Shown piece by piece: positions 60,496 through 64,000 of a stretch of 64,000 bases of DNA. The translations under genes were made by a program, and so were the position numbers. Each line of letters begins with the position of its first letter. Positions within the stretch are counted from its first letter, which is position 1. Under the pieces are notes generated by a model. It did not search any database, was not told the origin of the DNA, and saw only the letters and a program-made list of their open reading frames with translations. Source of the DNA: Candidatus Melainabacteria bacterium. Lineage in GTDB: Bacteria > Cyanobacteriota > Vampirovibrionia > Obscuribacterales > Obscuribacteraceae. Where the stretch lies: contig QKMZ01000006.1 in assembly GCA_003242885.1 (NCBI GenBank), positions 1,729,563 through 1,793,562 on the forward strand, in the 5' to 3' direction.

Positions 60496-61215
60496 TTATT
60501 CCGAAGGCAAAGTAAAAAAATCATCCGGCAATTCTTTGTCGAATGAAACTTCCTCGTAATTCGTCTCGATATAACAACGTTTTACTGGTCTTTGGGTAGG
60601 AGGCAAAGCCATGGAATCTACTTCTTTGAGTGCAATCCTTTTAGCCAGGTCCAGCACTTCATTGGAAATAGTCGGAGACACTTTCGTATAAGTTTTCACG
60701 CGCCGTAGCGAGTAATCTTCGCAGGATACCCAAATGAATTTGTCATGCGGATTTTTCACAGTGCTTGCCACACAATAACACTCAATATTATTCGCAGTTT
60801 CTTTGCCTATCAAGGTCAGGTCTTTGTGACGATCCAACCAGGCAATCGGCAGCAAATCAAGATCAGGGAAGTGTTGAGTGATTTGCGTGATGCTGTTGCG
60901 AGAAGGCGTGTTTGCTTCAGCAATGGCATATTTCAAACTGGACTGAATTTTGATACCAGTTTCTAGGTCTTTGGAAAACGCGGCCGAGCCGTCGCATCCT
61001 ACGACATATTCTTTCCAGGAAGCATCGAGAAAATCCCTAGAAATCCATTCAAAGCGAAAATGAAACGGACGCTTGTACCAGGTACGAAACTTCAAATAAA
61101 ATCCGTGCGTTCTCTCTTCTCCTTCGAGAAAACTTTCGAGATAGCCGCTGTCCTCATACGAAGAACACGATGCATACTTTTGAAGCATGCGAGTGACAAT
61201 GTCTTCGGGAAACAT
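60496..61215 (-). CDS. Hypothetical LolA-like fold protein
   Basis: The 239-residue product opens with a helix (VTRMLQKYASCSSYEDSGYL) and continues as alternating beta strands (FYLKFRTWYKRPFHFRFEW, and IECYCVASTVKNPHDKFIWV), resembling the outer-membrane-lipoprotein-sorting (LolA/DUF2092) half-barrel. No signal peptide is visible, which argues against a periplasmic LolA role unless the true start is upstream. It is compactly spaced with its downstream neighbours. Confidence 0.6.
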   Translation of the reverse strand: MFPEDIVTRMLQKYASCSSYEDSGYLESFLEGEERTHGFYLKFRTWYKRPFHFRFEWISRDFLDASWKEYVVGCDGSAAFSKDLETGIKIQSSLKYAIAEANTPSRNSITQITQHFPDLDLLPIAWLDRHKDLTLIGKETANNIECYCVASTVKNPHDKFIWVSCEDYSLRRVKTYTKVSPTISNEVLDLAKRIALKEVDSMALPPTQRPVKRCYIETNYEEVSFDKELPDDFFTLPSE

Positions 61216-61235
61216 ACCGCTACCACACTGTTTTT

Positions 61236-61562
61236 CTAGTCAAGTTTATCGCCGGGTCTGGCCAGGTCTTCAATCATTATGATCGCGCCTTTCATCTTCT
61301 TGCGCTTGAGGGTGCGACCGACAACCTCGGATATTCCAGCAACTGCATTCACAGGCGCCAAACGTTTTTCCAATTTCTTCTCTTCCAGACTGCTCTCTGT
61401 AGGTGTGCTGCCTTTTTCCAAATCAAGTTTTGGAACCACAACAACCTGCATTTCTGGCTCCGTAGGCTGTGCTACAGCGACAGAGAAAATGAGTCCCGAA
61501 GCCAGCGATGCGCATGTGATAAAAAATGCGGCGCAGCCTCTGACTACAAATTGTTTTTGCAT
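61236..61562 (-). CDS. Small secreted hypothetical protein
   Basis: The 108-residue product starts with a signal peptide (MQKQFVVRGCAAFFITCASL, cut near VAVAQP). The mature part is charged, with SLEEKKLEKRLAP and a basic RTLKRKKMKG segment before a hydrophobic strand (AIIMIEDLA). Nothing identifies a family. It lies between two genes of the same strand. Confidence 0.6.
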   Translation of the reverse strand: MQKQFVVRGCAAFFITCASLASGLIFSVAVAQPTEPEMQVVVVPKLDLEKGSTPTESSLEEKKLEKRLAPVNAVAGISEVVGRTLKRKKMKGAIIMIEDLARPGDKLD

Positions 61563-61578
61563 TGCTTTTCCTTAGCGA

Positions 61579-62166
61579 TTAACGTACCGCGGCTGAACCA
61601 GGCATATCCATTACCTTGTAGCCTGATGGGACCGCAAAATCCGATGGGCTCGGCTTAGCAGCGGAGTATTTGAGCAGCTTCATGTTGCTGTCATATCCCG
61701 GACCTTTGGTGGTGGAGAGAACTACGCAACCGATATCATCACCAGTCCAACTGTCAGTGGTGGCACCTTTGGATACAGTCTGCCAACCGTGGCAGGGGTG
61801 TCCATCAATCACTTTGGTGCCCAGGGACTTAGCATTCATCGCCTTGGCGGATTGTTCGTCGGTGATGCCGGCACCAGTTTCTTGATACGGCATCTTCATG
61901 ACCATGCGCTGCGATTCCATAATCGAATACATAACTTTGTTCGGCTGGTCGAGAATAGAGATCATCTTACCTGCAGCCGTGCTCATCTCATTGCGAACAC
62001 GACCTTGTCCGTCAGTAACCATGCGCAAAGAAGACTTCCCAGCTGCGGATTGAACATCGTATGTTGCGTCAAAAGGCTTCTTCGTCCAATGTTGAGCCAA
62101 ACTTTGGCTTCCGAGGCAGACGGTCAACACGGACATCATTACACTCTGAGCAACTACTTTTCGCAT
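61579..62166 (-). CDS. Secreted DUF4412-like protein
   Basis: The 195-residue protein has a signal peptide (about 1-25, cut after SLA) and a beta-rich mature domain: FDATYDVQSAAGKSSLRMV, MISILDQPNKVMYSIM, VIDGHPCHGWQTVS and a late CVVLSTTKGPG strand. This alternation resembles DUF4412 or the lipoprotein-sorting fold that reports on a bound small molecule. Two Cys (GHPCHG and GCVVLS) could form a disulphide in the periplasm. Confidence 0.65.
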   Translation of the reverse strand: MRKVVAQSVMMSVLTVCLGSQSLAQHWTKKPFDATYDVQSAAGKSSLRMVTDGQGRVRNEMSTAAGKMISILDQPNKVMYSIMESQRMVMKMPYQETGAGITDEQSAKAMNAKSLGTKVIDGHPCHGWQTVSKGATTDSWTGDDIGCVVLSTTKGPGYDSNMKLLKYSAAKPSPSDFAVPSGYKVMDMPGSAAVR

Positions 62167-62292
62167 AACCTCTCCTTAGCCCTTCTGACTTATTGAGACT
62201 ACTCTCGTGGGCGGCTGACAAATTACCATGATTCGATATGCTTGCATCTCTTGACAATTTGCAAAACGGCTGGGTATTTCCGTTTGTGTACC

Positions 62293-63003
62293 TTAATTCC
62301 GCATCCTGACTTGCTCTTGGTTGTCATCAACGAATGACTTTCTCTTTACAAGATCAACATCTCCAATACCATCATTTATATATACGGCTGTTCCCACGCC
62401 AATTAAATGGGCATCCAAAATCTTCTTTAGCGCCGCGCTGGAAAGATGAATGCACCCTTCAGAGGTGGCGCCACCGATCGCTTTCGCTTCATTTGGTGTT
62501 CCGTGCAGAGCAATCGAATACCACCTGGCAGATTTGCCCGCGGCAATAAGCTTGGGCCCTGTGTTCTTTCCCTGCAAACCTAAAAAGGCACGACCATATG
62601 CTTTGTCCGGCGTGCCGTCACGGTTGAAATCTTGCTCGTTCATTGTGCGGAAAACTCTCGCAAGCCCCTCACCATTTTTCACAAATGGACGAAAGAGAGT
62701 ATTTCTTTCGATCTGCTCTTTCGTGCTTTGATCAATTTGATTGAGTGCCGGCGTGTCGGTGAGAACAACATCAACCGTGAATGAGCCTGTGGGAGTAATG
62801 CAATCTTGCATGCTGGATTTCTCTTTCAGCGGACCTCGGCCTACTCCAATCGGGCACGAAAGCAAAATTCTTCCCGCCTGATTGACTATGGATAGGCTTC
62901 TGCTTTTCCTGTCGATCAGTACGGAATTTTGTCCTTTAATCTGAGCTGCGGACGCTAAACAACAGGCCATGAAGACGACAAAAGTTGAGGCGATCAGCTT
63001 CAT
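62293..63003 (-). CDS. L,D-transpeptidase (YkuD family)
   Basis: The 236-residue protein has a signal peptide (about 1-20) and the YkuD catalytic signature ALHGTPNEAKAIGG then SEGCIHLS, with the nucleophile Cys in GCIHL. N-terminal strands (NSVLIDRKSRSLSIVNQAGR) fit the domain. Such enzymes form 3-3 cross-links or anchor proteins to peptidoglycan. It lies in a minus-strand run with other envelope proteins. Confidence 0.9.
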   Translation of the reverse strand: MKLIASTFVVFMACCLASAAQIKGQNSVLIDRKSRSLSIVNQAGRILLSCPIGVGRGPLKEKSSMQDCITPTGSFTVDVVLTDTPALNQIDQSTKEQIERNTLFRPFVKNGEGLARVFRTMNEQDFNRDGTPDKAYGRAFLGLQGKNTGPKLIAAGKSARWYSIALHGTPNEAKAIGGATSEGCIHLSSAALKKILDAHLIGVGTAVYINDGIGDVDLVKRKSFVDDNQEQVRMRN

Positions 63004-63023
63004 TTGAAATAGCTTCGGTCAGC

Positions 63024-63647
63024 TTATTGCCAAATCGGACGCATCAGGAATTCCCAGATTTTTTGCCATATTGGCTTATTGATCTCTTCCAAATCTTTGA
63101 GCGATTCGTTCAAACTGGCTGAGAGTTGCTCGGCGATCTCTCTGATTTCTCTGGTCTCTTCGAGCAGTCGATCCGCATCCAGTTGAATGTCTTTCAATTC
63201 GCGCTCGGCGATGGTTACTTGCGAGGCACGAGTCATCAAGTCGGGCATCAATCTCAATTGATCGTCCTTGGTGGCCATCTGCATTTCAAGCCAGCGATTT
63301 CTGTCATTGGCAAAACGCAGCTCGGAGCTCGAAAAAGCCAACTGAGCGCGCAATAGATCTATTGTGGCGCAAAGCTCGTTGATCACCAGCGAGACATCAG
63401 CGCTCTCAGAGGATCTTGAAGTGCCAGAAATGATCTCGTCATCGTCTGCGCCGAGTATGTCGCCACTGTCTGTGGTGCGGGTGGGAAGCTTCGCCACCGG
63501 TGACATAAAAGGTCTGACGTCGGGACGCTCTAGACGCACAGTTGGATCTGCTGAAAAAACCTTATCCAGCAAAGGCTCGAGACCCTCCAAACTGGCGGGA
63601 TCAAAGCTCGTAGGTTCAAAACTCGTGGTCTGATTGGTAAATGTCAT
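63024..63647 (-). CDS. Coiled-coil hypothetical protein
   Basis: The 207-residue product has a disordered acidic N-terminus (about 1-80) and a long coiled coil (about 85-190; RAQLAFSSSELRFANDRNRW, then TIAERELKDIQLDADRLLEE), ending in the Trp-rich tail IWQKIWEFLMRPIWQ, which could be a membrane-binding amphipathic helix. The layout is similar to the coiled-coil protein at 1497. Function unknown. Confidence 0.65.
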   Translation of the reverse strand: MTFTNQTTSFEPTSFDPASLEGLEPLLDKVFSADPTVRLERPDVRPFMSPVAKLPTRTTDSGDILGADDDEIISGTSRSSESADVSLVINELCATIDLLRAQLAFSSSELRFANDRNRWLEMQMATKDDQLRLMPDLMTRASQVTIAERELKDIQLDADRLLEETREIREIAEQLSASLNESLKDLEEINKPIWQKIWEFLMRPIWQ

Positions 63648-63758
63648 CTGCGCACTCGCTTTCTAGACTAGTGCCACCATGGTATCTCATACAGTACCGC
63701 TTGGATATGTTTTTTTATCTTAGTTAGCTCAAACAAAATTATCAGTCGAATTATCTTA

Positions 63759-64000
63759 TTAGAAAGTTCCGCTCGCTACCGTGACGGCCTTGTCCGGATG
63801 GAAGTAATTGCGCGCGGCGGCGTCGACTTGCTCTTTTGTCAGAGAAAGATAGTGATCGGTGATTCGATCCAATTCTTGCGCACCCAATCCTAAGAACTCA
63901 AATTCAGTGAGAGCTCTGGCAATTCCCAGAGAAGAACTCAATCCGACCTTGAAAGTGCCCAGGGCACGACCTGTTTCTTTAGCCAGCTCGTCTTTTGAGA
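63759..64000 (-). CDS. M16-type metallopeptidase, C-terminal fragment
   Basis: An open frame enters from the right edge and ends at 63759, giving about 80 residues. The sequence (KDELAKETGRALGTFKVGLS, RALTEFEFLGLGAQELD, VDAAARNYFHPDKAVTVASG) matches the final helix-strand segment of M16 (insulinase/processing-peptidase) domains, where YF-x-P-x-x-x-x-x-V closes the fold. The zinc-binding N-terminal half lies outside the window. Confidence 0.75.
   Translation of the reverse strand, partial: SKDELAKETGRALGTFKVGLSSSLGIARALTEFEFLGLGAQELDRITDHYLSLTKEQVDAAARNYFHPDKAVTVASGTF

Noticed and set aside
1..64000. tRNA, rRNA, riboswitch, CRISPR array, prophage or insertion sequence
   Set aside because: I looked for conserved tRNA loops, repeat-spacer periodicity, transposase motifs and terminal inverted repeats and found none that held up. 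Small or degenerate RNAs could be missed by eye.

Overview
The window is bacterial chromosome at roughly 50 % GC, densely packed with genes and free of rRNA, tRNA, insertion sequences, prophage genes or CRISPR arrays that I could recognise. The complete minCDE set, RodA, an arabinose-5-phosphate isomerase (KdsD, lipopolysaccharide Kdo pathway), a periplasmic PBP4 and HlyD-type export point to a Gram-negative rod. A C39-peptidase ABC exporter with a cyclic-nucleotide-binding-like N-terminus, encoded beside a parvulin and an HlyD protein, together with many TPR proteins, a Ser/Thr kinase fused to a PQQ propeller and an MshEN-repeat protein, resemble the non-photosynthetic relatives of cyanobacteria (Melainabacteria/Vampirovibrionia, perhaps Obscuribacterales). 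That placement is inference; no photosynthesis gene is present.

Layout. 1-4.8 kb: mixed genes (a secreted fragment, nagA, coiled-coil and repeat proteins, meaB). 4.8-10.2 kb: an amino acid permease, then minC-minD-minE with promoter and terminator, then rodA. 10.5-14 kb: a TPR protein with two retropepsin-like domains and a pair of paralogous EF-hand-like proteins preceded by an 11-bp repeat array. 14.1-23.1 kb: a six-gene plus-strand run (UbiA-like prenyltransferase, rifampin-phosphotransferase-like dikinase, BtaA-like protein, CTP-dependent lipid kinase, GNAT, acyl-adenylating ligase) that looks like a lipid or prenyl pathway. 24.8-29.5 kb: a minus-strand run (unknown protein, acyl carrier protein, malonyl-CoA:ACP transacylase, MBOAT, SGNH protein) whose logic parallels DltABCD, with the D-alanine ligase replaced by a malonyltransferase.

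29.8-43.4 kb: the most interesting region. A UbiA prenyltransferase is followed by a parvulin, a C39-peptidase ABC exporter and, tail to tail, its HlyD partner. Then come a receiver protein, a sensor kinase, an Hpt protein and an OmpR-type regulator. After the regulator lies a 58-residue gene (40801-40977) that encodes a textbook double-glycine leader peptide with a short, cationic, Gly/Lys/Pro-rich mature part. Export machinery, signalling proteins and candidate cargo therefore sit in one locus. A Ser/Thr kinase-PQQ protein closes it.

43.7-50.7 kb: kdsD, an Asn/Tyr-rich secreted protein, an MnmC-like methyltransferase, a quinone oxidoreductase, a TPR membrane protein, and a small peroxide-stress regulon (PerR-like regulator, rubrerythrin, FMN reductase) in which the same palindrome precedes the regulator and the rubrerythrin gene. 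50.8-64 kb: thioesterase, PBP4, SRPBCC protein, a degenerate GGDEF protein facing an MshEN-repeat protein, methyltransferases, a TPR-metalloprotease, GNAT, several secreted proteins of unknown role, an L,D-transpeptidase and the end of an M16 peptidase.
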